This document shows positions 34,161-46,769 of a stretch of 64,000 bases of DNA, in pieces. How positions within the stretch are numbered: the first letter of the stretch is position 1; each line of letters begins with the position of its first letter. The notes below the pieces were generated by a model that did no database searches, was not told the DNA's origin, and worked only from the letters and a program-made list of their open reading frames with translations. A program made the translations under genes and the position numbers. Source of the DNA: Dallia pectoralis (Eukaryota > Chordata > Actinopteri > Esociformes > Umbridae); contig CM055740.1 in assembly GCA_029465975.1 (NCBI GenBank), positions 10,616,419-10,680,418 of the forward strand, read 5' to 3'.

Positions 34161-37100
34161 ATGGAGGAGGTGATGCGCCTGGTATCATCGGGTGACTGTG
34201 TGAAAGTCTGGGACTCCGCCTCCCTGACAGTGTTGGAGCAGTTCAACCCTCACAGCCCTACACACCCTGTGGCGCAGGTGTGCTGGAGCAGCAACAGTAT
34301 CCTTCTGACTTATCTCTCCTGGCACGTCATGCGTGTGTTATAATGCTGCTGTCACGTTGAGAGGTGACCTCATGTGTGTTATAACGCTGCTGTCACATTG
34401 AGAGGTGACCTCACGTGTGTTATAACGCTGCTGTCACATTGAGAGTTGACCTCATGTGTGTTATAACGCTGCTGTCACGTTGAGAGGTGACCTCACGTGT
34501 GTTATAACGCTGCTGTCACATTGAGTGGTGACCTCGCGTGTGTTATAACGCTGCTGTCACATTGAGTGGTGACCTCACGTGTGTTATAACGCTGCTGTCA
34601 CGTTGAGTGGTGACCTCATGTGTGTTATAACGCTGCTGTCATGTTGAGTGGTGACCTCACGTGTGTTATAATGCTGCTGTCACATTGAGTGGTGACCTCA
34701 CGTGTGTTATAACGCTGCTGTCACGTTGAGAGGTGACCTCACGTGTGTTATAACGCTGCTGTCATGTTGAGTGGTGACCTCATGTGTGTTATAACGCTGG
34801 TGTCACGTTGAGAGGTGACCTCATGTGTGTTATAACGGTGCTGTCACATTGAGAGGTGACCTCACGTGTGTTATAACCTTCATATAAACAACTTGATCAA
34901 TTCAGTATATTTCAGATGGGCTTAATTCTGCGCCATAAATGACTATTTGTTGTTGCCATTTCCCCTAACTTGATTCCTTAGATCAGTATCTTGTAAGTGC
35001 CAGCAGTATAGGAGATAAGTTGGTAGTATCCAGTCTCAAGTCCTCTCCTGTTCCTTTTGTGGAGTTAGCCGAGGGGGTAAGTTTACGAGTCCCGATTGCC
35101 AGTAGAAAATACTCTACTTCCAGTCTATTTTATCCATTGTATTTTATTAGCCTCTGGCATTATGTGAACTTGTAACATAATCCATACGTTGTCCTCAGAA
35201 AAAGCAGACACGCGTGAGCCTGAACTCAACATCTCAGTATCTAGCGAGCGGGGGGCTTGATAACTCAGTCAACATCTGGGACCTGAAGGGCAAGAGGCTT
35301 CATCGCACTCTCAAGGTACCCAATCTTTACAATGCTTCTCTTTAAAACACTTCATGCAATCAAACGCACCACATTTTACGGTCAACACTTTCTATATTTT
35401 AGGGCATTTTTTGTTTGCCTTTATTATAATTGCTGAAGTACTAGGAGTAATGTCTTTTTCTCACCAGGACCACAAAGAGGAGGTGACTTGTGTGTCATTT
35501 AACGGCAGTGACAGCTGCATCGCCTCAGGTTCCACCAGTGGTGATCTTATTCTTCACAGCATCACCACCAATCTGTCCAGTAAGGCCTTTGGACACGGCA
35601 CCAATCAGGTGGGTGTTCTCTGTGCCTTGATGCAATCAACACTCTAATAATGGTTTTATCAAATTGGTGGTTACAGTTCATCAGAGTTTCTGCTGGTACT
35701 GTTTATTAGTGTTACTGTCACCAGTGTGTCCCTACTTGGACCACTGTCAGTAGGTTCTCACCACTGCTGACCAGGGGCACCGTCCAAGCCTGGTTGTTTC
35801 AGAGATGCTCTGACCCAGTCGTCTGGCCATAACAATTTGACCCTTGACAGTCACTCTGGTGTCTGCTTTTCATCTAATCTACCCAGACCATGTCATGTGC
35901 CTTTGTTAGAAAATGATCAATGTTATTCGCTTCACCTGTGATATAATGTTTTAGCTCATCAGTATATATTGATCATGGATAGTATATGTATGTAATGTGT
36001 CTTTGACATACAATTGAAGATGATTTGAAACCATAACATTGTAAACATTTTGTACACCAGGAATTGTCTAATCAGGGTCTCTTGATATAAAGTAGTTTTG
36101 TTTCCTCTAAATGCTGCAGGCTGAAGACGTTATTTTCCATTTATTAAACACAATAGATTAGAGCAATTGATTTTTTTATTGGTCTGCCAGAGAATAAGGG
36201 ACAGTGGCATCTAGTGGGCCAAACCAGATGCTTTTACACTACTAACATTAATTTAACTTAGTCGGCGCACTTAACCATAGTGAGAAGTATTGAGACAGTA
36301 TTTGTCCCCCAGTAGTTTACCAAAGTTCAAATACATATCCTATTGTCAAAGTCGTTGTTCGTGTGCTTTTCAAGGCGAAACAGTCCTGCAGGATAATAGA
36401 CAACAAATATAATTAGGAAAATGTTGATGCATCATAGGTGTAAAGTGATGTTGTTGCTCTTACCTTCAGCCCATCCATGACCTGAAGTACTCTGTGGTGA
36501 AACGTTCTGTGCTGGGCAGTGTGTCAGACAGCGGCTCTGTGGTCCTGTGGGACGCCAACACTCAGCAGGAGCTGCACATGTTTGATGGAGCTCACAAGGC
36601 CCCCGCCTCAGGCCTGGCCTTCTCCCCAGCCAACGACCTGCTGTTTGTGACCGTGGGCCTAGACAAGAAGATCATCTGCTACGACACCTCCAGCAAAATG
36701 TAAACACGCCGGATTTACCATTGGCCAAACAACTGTTGACAAACAACTGTTGACAAACAATTATTGACAAAACATACTGAGGCAAAGCCTGTTACCTTAC
36801 ATTAAGTTCCTGCTTGGTGGTTGCACCACATTTTTTTAGACAAGCACTTTTACATTCAGATAAATGTTGTGTCATTTTTGTAATGCGGCTGCCAAGGGAC
36901 TTCGAAGATGTCTGTCTTGTGATTTGACATGTCTGCTTGTGCTACCTGCTGCAGTATTCTCCGAAGCATCCGCATTGAGTCCCCATTGACAGCCATTGAC
37001 TTCACTCCGGATGGGGCGGCCCTGGTGGTGGGCTCCACCCAGGGCAGACTGTACATGTATGACCTACGTAACCTCAACGCCCCCACCAAGACTGCCATAG

Positions 37101-40100
37101 CACACAAGACCTCCATCACGAGCTTGCGCTTCCAGAGCTCGCAGAACAGACACCTCAAGGTAGGCCAAGCAGTTTCCCTTTTCTGTCTGGATCTTAATAA
37201 AATTCATAATCCAGGTTTGTAAAGTTGTATATAAATACATTTGATTTTTGAGAACATACTTCAAATTAGATGTTTGTTATGGCTCTCTGATACACAGACA
37301 TTTTAGGATGCCATTTGTCTTTAGCAGAGGCCATGCAAACACCATGTCCCTTGTTTGTCTTTAACAGGGGCCATGCAAACACCATGTCCCTTGTTTGTCT
37401 TTAACAGGGGCCATGCAAACACCATGTCCCTTGTTTGTCTTTAACAGGGGCCATGCAACCACCATGTCCCTTGTTTGCCTTTAACAGGGGCCATGCAAAC
37501 ACCATGTCCCTTGTTTGTCTTTAACAGGGGCCATGCAAACACCATGTGCCTTTTTGTCTATAACAGGTGCCATGCAAACACCACTAAACAACACAATGTT
37601 TTTAGTCCAGTAAAATAGGTTCCAGCAAGTCTTCCAGCACTCATATAAGCAAGAGGATCTCAGGCAGACTGGGCAGCACTGTCGCTCTATCAACAACCCC
37701 AAGTTCTACCTCTACACACCCTTCTAGCCAGCCTACACCCCATGTGGGAACCCATGGGGCAGAACAGGCGCAAGGTACAGGTCAAACACTCTCTAGTACC
37801 TAAAATCTGAGGCTGCCGTTCCAGAAAGCTCATTGTGTGCGTGTGTGTAGGCTCCAGCGTCGGGGTGTTCTCCAGAGAGGGGGAGGGTCAACCAGGGATT
37901 GACCCCCTGCCCAGTCTGGACAAGTTCAGCAGTGTGGGAAGAAACAGCCTGGACATTTTCTCCCCTGTTAGAGATGGTAAGATTTCCAAACTTCTTTTCA
38001 TTCTCACTGTATCACTTTTTAAACTGACAGCTTTTTATTTTATTTCGCTTTTATTTCTCACGGAGACGCTTTATGACTGAGATGTCATTTCCAGGCGTGC
38101 CCTGGGAACGTCAACTCACAAATGCAACAACGACTTAAGGACAAATTCAAGCAACTAACACATATACAATGACATACTATGAATCATCTCCGCTTGTTGT
38201 CTTTGTCTTTAGATTACAAAATTCACAGAATGAGTGGAGAAGATCCTGGTGGAATCAAAGGCAATGGTGTGTTTGCCTTCATGTCCTCTACTACCATTAA
38301 GACAATCGTCATTAGGTCCCTGTGGGGTGCAGTAGTTACTGTATTGTCTTTCGCACTGATTTATTGCACCCATGTGTTTGACTCTAAGTTCCAGCACACA
38401 CTCAGTGGCTTGGTAAGCTCCTTGGTGGAAACATCTCTTCATATTTACCTGCAGTAAAGTTGTTGCAATAAGGGATGGCCATAATTGTACATAACGATGT
38501 TGAAACATACTTGGGTAAATGGTTGTCACTGAATAAAGGTTGGTCTGAATGGCTGAGGATGAGGTAAACTTTACATAATACAGCTGTTGCAGCTACTCAA
38601 CTTTAGCAGGGCACCCTTTGAGATTTACCAAAAATATGAAATAAGCACTCTTACACACATTAAATAGGGATCTCTGTCCCCTGTACTCTATACTGGTTGA
38701 TATTTGTGTCTGTGTGTACCATAGGGACCAGTTTGGATATGTTTTCCAGAGAAGGAGAGGGACAAAACAACATGGAGAAGTTCAAAGTGGGACGCAATAG
38801 TTTGGACATTTTCTCTCCCGTCAGAGAGGGTGAGATTTCATTTTTGGACATTCAAAGCTCACATTTGTCACCACAGAAAACACTCTTCAAACCATTTCAA
38901 CTTTAAAATGGAATGTACAAACTGTTTATTTACTCTCATGTTGTTTTTGTAAATAAAAGCCAATGGGATGTTCTCCGATGCATCATGTGGGAGGAAAGGA
39001 AATGATCTAGACGTTCACCCATCTTACTCTGGTGGACCCCAACATCGCAAGACTCCCCTGGGCAACCCTGGAGGTGGGCGCTGTTACAGCCCCCTGTCTG
39101 TTTTTCAGACTCCTCCACCAATCAAAGAGGAGGAAGTCTCATCATCGGCCCCAGCACAGATCGAGACAAATGATTTAAAAAAGGTCAGTCACCGTACTTA
39201 GTGGAAATACTCTGAGTTACACTATTTAAACCAGGTTGACAGAACCAGAGTCTGCGTTTTTCTTGTCAATAATTATTTTGTCGGGACGCTACTGTAAGTA
39301 CATTTAAATTACAGTATGGGTGATGGGTTTATTTGATTGTGGTCTAGTCAGTAGTATGATTGTAGATTCACCTGATTTCCGTTGTATTGACAGAATGAAA
39401 AAGTCAGTCCCGGTCTGGAGGGTGACAGTCCCACCATACCCAACTCATCAACCAAGACCTCACACAGCCATCTAGTACCGCAGTTCTTCACTCCAGAACC
39501 TGGCCTGAGAAAGAACAAAGATTTACAGGCCCAGTTGAGCTATAATACGCCTCTCAGTGGTGCAGTACCAACTGCTGCTTCGGGTAAGTTAGTGTAGTTG
39601 GTACATGGTAACACTGCATACTATTTATTAGAAGCGCAGTGGTCTGCATGCTGATTGGCTGAATGCTGTGGTTTGAGAGCGAACACAGATATGACCTCAT
39701 GCTACTTTTGGCCCTGCAGTGTCTTTAGCAGTGGCATCATCTCTGTCTAGAACAGTGGAGGCTGTTGAATCAGAGGTTGGAGGGGCTCCACTCACCTCTC
39801 TGCAGATACAGTTCATTCGCAACATGATCCACGAGACACTGGAAGACTTTCGGTGAGAGTGCTTTCTCAGATTTCCCTCATTTTCCAAAGTGTTTTTCCA
39901 GTGATATAATTTTGCATCTTTTTGCCTGTGACCTCTACAGGGACGCTTGCCATCGAGACATAGTGAACCTCCAGGTGGAGATGATCAAACAGTTCTACAT
40001 CCAGCTGGTACGTGTCCCTCACACACCACACACTCATGAGTCCCAGATACAACACTAGTCATCGTTCTGTCTGTTTGCCAGACCTTGACCTCTGTTGGTT

Positions 40101-40221
40101 TATTGCTGTGTTACAGAACGAGATCCACGGTCTGATCGAGAAGTACTCTGTCAACGACTCTCTGGTGGAGGAGATTGAAAAGCTGAGGGAGGAGAACAAA
40201 CGACTCCGAGCCAATTACTGA
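34161..40221 (+). CDS. nedd1: NEDD1, gamma-tubulin ring complex targeting WD40 protein
   Basis: Recruits the gamma-tubulin ring complex to centrosomes and spindle microtubules. Fifteen coding exons join in phase: 34161-34296, 34982-35076, 35199-35315, 35468-35608, 36470-36699, 36955-37159, 37606-37774, 37851-37976, 38213-38266, 38725-38829, 38960-39183, 39394-39583, 39720-39852, 39941-40007, 40117-40221 (698 aa; human 660). The N-terminal half is a WD40 propeller (LVSSGDCVKVWDSASL, LASGGLDNSVNIWDLK, CIASGSTSGDLILHS, VSDSGSVVLWDANT). A low-complexity Ser/Thr/Pro middle follows. The C-terminus is the gamma-tubulin-binding helical part (LTSLQIQFIRNMIHETLEDF, ACHRDIVNLQVEMIKQF, EKLREENKRLRANY). 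The acceptor for exon 37606 must be tttttag|TCC, because the next AG would give a stop at once. Exons 37851 and 38725 encode near-copies of one segment (see findings). Confidence 0.97.
34328..34880. repeat. 41-bp minisatellite in nedd1 intron 1
   Basis: About 13 units of gtgtgttataacgctgctgt + cacgttgagaggtgacctcac with C/T and G/A changes, starting 31 bp after the first coding exon. Confidence 0.97.
37325..37570. repeat. 40-bp minisatellite in nedd1 intron carrying splice-acceptor-like motifs
   Basis: About six units of ccatgcaaacaccatgtccc + ttgtttgtctttaacagggg. Every unit contains tttgtctttaacag|G, a good match to a 3' splice site, within 40-280 nt of the real acceptor at 37605. Confidence 0.95.
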
Positions 40222-42476
40222 GGTTGACCGGGTGAACTTCCCTCCTCATCTCTATGGTTGTTGTCCCCTCACGGAGTTACTCTGAAGAGCATAATTGTGC
40301 CAGCAAAAGAACTGAAGACCATGGGTGCCTTTTTTTTTAACCCCGCAATCTCGTTTCAAGGGACCCTTTTCTATCTTTACCACACATTATGTTGAACTTG
40401 ACATGGAACTGAGAAGAATGTTCTACAAAGTGTGCCTTTAGTCACAGTCAATAATTAATGTGTAACTGGGTCGTGGTAGTGGCCTAATTCCAAATGAATC
40501 TCCCCATGCTTTTGGTCCCTGATGACTTTTGGGTGGATCTGATATGATGATGATAACGGACAAGTGAAGGGAGTAATGCAAATGTATGTCGCTCTTCAAC
40601 ATGTATGGTTGAAGTTTATGGTTTATGAGTGGCAGACTGAAACAAGCAGTTGGGACATGCCTTTTTTTGGAAGACAATCATTACACTGTCTTATAGAGCA
40701 GGCATGAAACAGCGGCCTCATTGGATAACGATTTATTTTAGTTAGCAGTGGTGCAAATCTCCCCTTTATAAAGTGCGCTTGCCTCAGCAAGTGTGTTTAT
40801 TTTGTTATTGATGTTTGAAGAGGATAATAAATAGAAATAGTAGTAACGCATACATTTCCTTCATTTCGTTTTAAGTCCTGAACCTTAATAAACTGTATTG
40901 ATGTCACGCGGTAAGTGATTGAGTGCCAGACGCACCAAATGCTGTAAATAGGAATGGGACTGCATTTGATCTTGTTACCTTGACAACGCTGAAACATGCT
41001 TTTTTGTGTTTTGGACTTTTTTTTCCACAGTTATTCTCTGTTATGCCAACATAGGACAAACTACACAAATGTTTGCCTATATGAACCATCAGTGAGCTTT
41101 GTGTTCATCCTTATATATGTACAAAAAACATGTTGACGTCAGGGTTGGTGGCTCTTTCCATGCATCTTTAACGCTTCTCTCGCTTCCGGGCTTCTCCTGG
41201 TAACCTCCGTGTTTCACAACGCTCTGAGCAATTCCCTCAGGCAAAGTCTGCACAAATACCGACAACCGGACAGGATGCATAAAGGGCCCTCACAGACTTA
41301 GCGGGCATGCGTTTTGAAGTCTGTGAGTGTGGACATTGTATCCCCCAAGTTTTTCAAATGCTTCCTGTGTAATCTACCTGGGGACCAATCAGAGATCTAT
41401 ATGCAAGAACGTTGTTAATGAACATGTATAGCCACACCGGAGGGGATTCTATTAACCCGGTCCAAGTATTCTGTAGACTGGTCTCCCGGCTCTGCATAAA
41501 AGCCACACCATTTAATGCAGAAAATCTACTTTTTAAAACTCCAATAAAAATGGCATTATTCACACACTGGTTATTTTTCTAATAGTCCACATCAGGCTGG
41601 ACCTGGGTACGGAATGAAAAGAACATCTACAAGGGCACGCGTTCGGTTTTACTTACAATTTGAAGCTTGTGGAAACTTGTAAAAGAAGAAGATGCTGCAG
41701 TAACATAGGTATGATCTGGGGCTTAATACATCCCCTGTTTATCTTTATTGTTTTAAACACGACAAATGTTATTAATGTCATATTTCATGGAAATCGTCAA
41801 TGCATTATGAATGGTTCTAAAACAAGTTAGCATGTTAATATACGCTACATACTGTACAATTAATTACAGGTACAACACTTGCAAAAGAAGACTTCAATAG
41901 AGGCAATCTATCACAGTAATAAACAGGTAGCGTTGGTGAACTATATTCTATTGTTTAGCAAACAAATACTTCCTCTTAATGAATGATATTACAAAGTAGA
42001 TTCTGACTGCCGATTGAAACTTGAATAAACAGCTAGAAGATGAGCACTGATAGATTTGCCCACTGTAATCTAACCTCTGGATGGGTCCTTTTGACCGACA
42101 AAATATGTTTTTTGAAAGTTAGGATTAATTTTAGCAATAAGGGCTAGATTTAACAGTAACAATTAGGTTAATAAGAATAAAGCTAGAACATTTCTATTTC
42201 TCACTGTTAAACTAAGTATGCCAGAAAGTACGTGTGTCTTCCTGTTTTACTGCTTGACTACAAAATAAAACATGGATAAACATGTGTCATGAGGATATTA
42301 GTCTGTTTAGGTAAATTTGAGACTTACTTATTGATTATGTTAGTAAATTGCGGGTCCTTTCATAATAAAACCAATGTGTGTGTGATTGAAAAAGTTAGGG
42401 GCCTCCTGTTTCCCAGCCAGCCTACAATAAAATAGCAGAAAACTATAATGTCCATACTAGTACAGACGCCAGACCA
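40222..42476. other. Convergent 3' flanks of nedd1 and strap
   Basis: The left part should be the nedd1 3' UTR (AATAAA at 40826-40831). The right part is downstream of the minus-strand strap stop. No additional exon with recognisable homology was found. Confidence 0.5.
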
Positions 42477-45400
42477 TCAGGCTTTTAATTCAGTAGCAGC
42501 TGGGTAAGAGGCATCACAGCTGTCCGAAATCAGCTCCTCTGTGAACCAATAAAACACCTCCAATTAGTATATCACCATTCCTTTTAATTGGAAAACAAAG
42601 CACAACTATGCGATTTTGTATTTCTAGAATAATATCCATAGGAGGCCCAACAGGTGCAGATATTGGATGTCTACTTGTTCTCACCTGGCAGCACACATTT
42701 CCACAAGCCATAGGTTTTACCCACGACTGTCTGCCACAGACGGAGTGTTCCATCTTCTGATCCGCTGGCATAGAGCTCCCCGTCTGGACTAAAGCGGACA
42801 CAATGGACCGGGCCAAAGTGGCCCTTGTATGACTCTGCACAAAAGAGATGGACATTTGTATTGACGTTTTTCAAAAGGTATGACTCTTGCCTTCATAAAA
42901 AAATATATATATATTAACGTGGACAATTAGCCACAGTAGTTTAGACAATAGTCTACTTTTCCATTTTACTTTATTTCATTTGTTCAACAATTGTTATGCG
43001 TTAAAGCAGGGTATCAAACTTTTTAAGCGTCTAATCTATTTAAAAAAAATATATATCAGTCTTTTTAGCTTTAAATTGGGCACATTCTTCTCTCCTTGAC
43101 ATTCTAGGCTACAGCACTTAAAAGGTAGGCTTGCAATATACTATTAATCCGAATGGTTAGATAGTCCTAAGTAAAACAGTTACAAATGTTGTTTTCTCAA
43201 TTAATTTAAAGTTAGCAAGCAATTATTTTTAAAACAGACATTCATGCAATTTAAGAAAACCGTGTAGCTCTTTAGGTTTGCATTTACCTAGTTCCTCCGT
43301 AGTGCTGTAGTCATATTTATAAATCTTAAAATCATCTCCACCAGCAACAAAGAAGTCCTTGTCTGGGTGAAGTGAGGCTGAGTGAATGGAGGCAGGAGCA
43401 TCAACAGATTTGATCAGGTCAAGGCTAGTGACAGAAATATCAAATGTTAGGTCTCATTCTCAATGTCCGGTACAGTTGTACACAATGGGTCCTAATAAAA
43501 GCATGATTACAACACATGAGTTCACATTGCTAATTTTGTGTCTGTCCCGTAGCACCTTACAACAGTGCATTACAAGCATGTCACAAATGTGTGCAATTTA
43601 GTTGTCGCCTTCCAATATGTTGTGATCTCAAATTCATGTCACAGCCTTGGTTCCTCACAGCAACTGAGAAGCATGTTCATTCGTGTCAAAAACAAGCAAA
43701 TGCAACATTTCCTGCCAAATTGCTAATCACACTGCTTTCTCAATCTGGAAGTTAGCCAGGAACATCACACATTTGAAGGGTCCTCCAACAAACATCTACA
43801 AATCCCAGCCTGCCCCAACGAGTTGCTATAGTGTGGCATAAGTCCTTCCCAGATCTATGGCATGACCACAGAATAAACCAGGTGTAATTGGAAGGCCCAG
43901 TATAGTTTTTCTTTAAACTGTTAGGATATGTGTCATACCTGAGTGCATTGTAGAAAGAAATGGTCTTGCCATAAGTGACAATCAGAATCTTTTCTTCAGG
44001 CATATACTCCATGCTAGTGACAGATGCCTCGAAGGACAAGCTCTTAACCACCTCCGCACTGCTCCTGTCCCAAAGCCTAGAAAAAAACAGCACCAACATG
44101 GCACAGGTGTCAATCGTTTAGTATCGATCACACATACATTGTGGGTTCTTATCCTTCATTTGGCAATCCAGTAGAGTTGCAGAAAGCAAATCACTTCTCA
44201 CCGTACAGTTCTATCATCTGCTGCAGATAAAATGTGTTGATCGTTGTTGCACCACAACGCTTTCTTTATGGCACCACTGTGGCCAACAATCTCCTGTGGG
44301 TCTGAAAAATGCATAGGTGAACGCACACAACATGTAAATCGCCTCTACACCTAGGTGTCTCCAACTGGTTCCATGGGGAGCCATGTTTACGCTGGCTTTT
44401 TATTCTTTCCTTTACATTGGTTCTCAGTGCAGACCACCAGGTGAGGGTAGAACCTAACCAATCAGTGACCTAATAAATGAATCAACTACACAGTGAGAGC
44501 GACACCTGCTCTACGCAAATATTTCACGACACAATATAATTATGTACCTGCATCTGGCTTGATCATGTCGAAGATTCTCAACGTTTTATCATTTCCCCCC
44601 GTCAACAGGTGTTTACTGTCCTAGGGATTTTAAAGAAACAGGGAAAATATATGACGGCTTCACGGTACATACATACTGTAGTCAAACTCAATGTGCTATT
44701 TTCTTACCAATGTGAAGTTCACAGACTTGACAATGTGCTTGTGTGACAAAGTCAGGACTTCATCTCCTGACACAGCATCCCACACTTTACTAGGAAGGGG
44801 AAGAAGGAGTCAGATTTAACAAAAATGTAAAATGCATTTGTTATTCAAGGAAAGTGATATTCTAAATATCAGGATAATGTGTGCCATAAGATCATTAGCG
44901 TTGGGTGGTAACATGCTATCAACATTTCAGTTACATTCTTTAAAAAAATATTACATTTGGCACTACTTTAATAGCAAAGGGGACATTTAGAAAAAAAGGA
45001 AAGCTAAACTGCCAGCATTGCTGTCTTTTAGAACAACGTCAAGACTTCACGGCTAAGCTGAGCAATTCTATTGTAATGCTGTGGATTGCTTTTTGTATTC
45101 AAACTGGTTAAACTCATAGTTAATGTTTGGAAAACATTTACACCAAGTTACTGCTTTGTAGCATTTAGATTTTAATCTATCTCTGATTGTGCTCATAGTA
45201 CAGAGAATAAAAATGCTTTATGATTGTTCATTGCATGGGTACAAGATCCACAGGGAACTTTGAATGACAAATTGAATGACACATTTCTCTGCTGACATTT
45301 TTTTTTATTACTGGCTTGAATAAATTGAAAAGATATTGTTAGGATTTCTGTTTAGCTTGTACTATTATTGATCATAACCTTTTGCTAAAAACAATCAATG

Positions 45401-45832
45401 CTGTGGTTTTAAGTCCTCTGACATCTTTGGATTTAGACTTATTACCTATTTTTTTTAATCGAAACCTTAACCAATAACAGTTGAAGTGGTAAAACTCACG
45501 CAGTAAAATCAGCAGCAGCGGTAGCAGCCTTTGTGGCATCACTGTTCAGAGTGGCTCCCCAGACAGCTCCCTTATGACCCAGGAACGTCCCAATCCAGTC
45601 CCCAGTGTCCCCCTGCCGCAACATGGGTTTGCCATCTACACAAAGTAGGTTGTAAATAAATGACGTACTAGCCAAACTCATCCCACCGAAATATGTCGTT
45701 ATAATTTGTGAAATACGTACCTTTGCATGCGCTTATCAGAAAATATCCATATGGTGTTATTCCACTAAATGCCAAGTCCACAACTGGTCTAGTGTGTCCA
45801 GAGCACGTCAGGGGAGTTTGCCTTATTGCCAT
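42477..45832 (-). CDS. strap: Serine/threonine kinase receptor-associated protein (STRAP/UNRIP)
   Basis: WD40 scaffold that works in the SMN complex (snRNP assembly) and dampens TGF-beta receptor signalling. Nine exons join in phase: 45721-45832, 45500-45635, 44708-44789, 44548-44620, 44202-44301, 43939-44076, 43288-43424, 42685-42834, 42477-42538 (329 aa; human 350). Key stretches: MAIRQTPLTCSGHTRPVVDL, GDWIGTFLGHKGAVWGA, HLLTGGNDKTLRIFD, IVGHSGAIKKALWC, SAADDRTVRLWD, YKGHFGPVHCVRFSPDGE. The last exon is short (EELISDSCDASYPAATELKA, stop) and matches the acidic human tail only in its final part, so about 20 residues of the mammalian tail are missing. All introns are GT-AG. An hAT-like MITE sits in the intron at 44353. 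Confidence 0.96.
44353..44512 (+). mobile_element. hAT-like MITE copy 3, in strap intron
   Basis: Begins aggtgtctccaactggttcc and shares 'gggtagaacctaaccaatca' + 'gtgacctaat' with the copy at 13440. The right terminal repeat is degraded or missing. Confidence 0.65.
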
Positions 45833-46680
45833 GGCTGAGAAAGCACAGGGCGACGTGGACGAAGAATGGACAATGCAAAGACACGGGTCGATGATGGTGA
45901 TGATGATACTCAATCTGAAAGAAATGAACAGGAATAGATTCGACATGCAGTAATATACTGATCTAGCAAGCTGACGTTACTCGGCTGCTTTAGAAGAACA
46001 CCTTCATGCAAGTATTCGCTCCACAGAGGTGAAGGTCTGGTGGTGTTGGTGGTGGTGGAGGTGGTGCTGTTGGTGGTGGTGCACAACTCACCCCCTTTTC
46101 CAGTGAAATGGTGCGCCATCCGTGAAATTGAGATATAACAGATCAGCTCACTGGTAGCGGTATCAGGCCACCACCAGCACACTGCAAACTGCCAACACGT
46201 TAAGTGCACGGGTTACGTAGCACTGAGCCACATCATATCTGAAGCCAGTGGGGCGTCACAACACTCGTCCGTGTAGAAACAAATAACGATTTCAGCAACA
46301 GAAATAATTGACACAATAAATACATATTTTTTATTGTAATTTCTCAGTGTCGTAATTCAAGAGGTGGAACTTCAGATTTCCTGGAGGTAAAACCAATGAA
46401 GATTTGACGGAGCACGGTGAGCCTTGAACGTGCGTTCCCATGGTTTCGGGGAATATAAGCGTGCATTCGAGCTGCCTCCGTTTGTGTAGGAAATTATCGA
46501 TAATTTTCTTAAGTGATTACATAAAATGCATTTTGTCCCTACTGACATTTGTCTGTCCTTGTCCTGGGTTTACAAGTTCATTGCCATAGTTTCACTATAT
46601 TTTCTGATTGTTAAATATTGGGCACTATTTTAATCAGTAGAATCCGCTCTTTAAGATAAAGATATGAGCGGCCAGCGGGC
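45833..46680. other. Upstream flank of strap
   Basis: Probable strap promoter and 5' UTR near 45833-46250. It includes a short GGT/GGTGTT triplet run at 46027-46082. Nothing else recognised. Confidence 0.4.
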
Positions 46681-46769
46681 TTTGCTGCCAAAAAACACTA
46701 GGCAACTATTCCCATTGGTTTCCTATGATGAGAAGAGTGATGTCGGGCTTTAGAGGCCAATATCTCAAA

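Noticed and set aside
35650..35900. Possible transposon-derived block in a nedd1 intron (tctggccataacaatttgac...)
   Set aside because: It resembles a dispersed fish repeat, but I could not identify ends or family well enough to annotate.
41089..41280. 63-codon minus-strand ORF considered as the last strap exon
   Set aside because: It does not match the STRAP tail, and an in-phase terminal exon with a good acceptor was found at 42477-42538.
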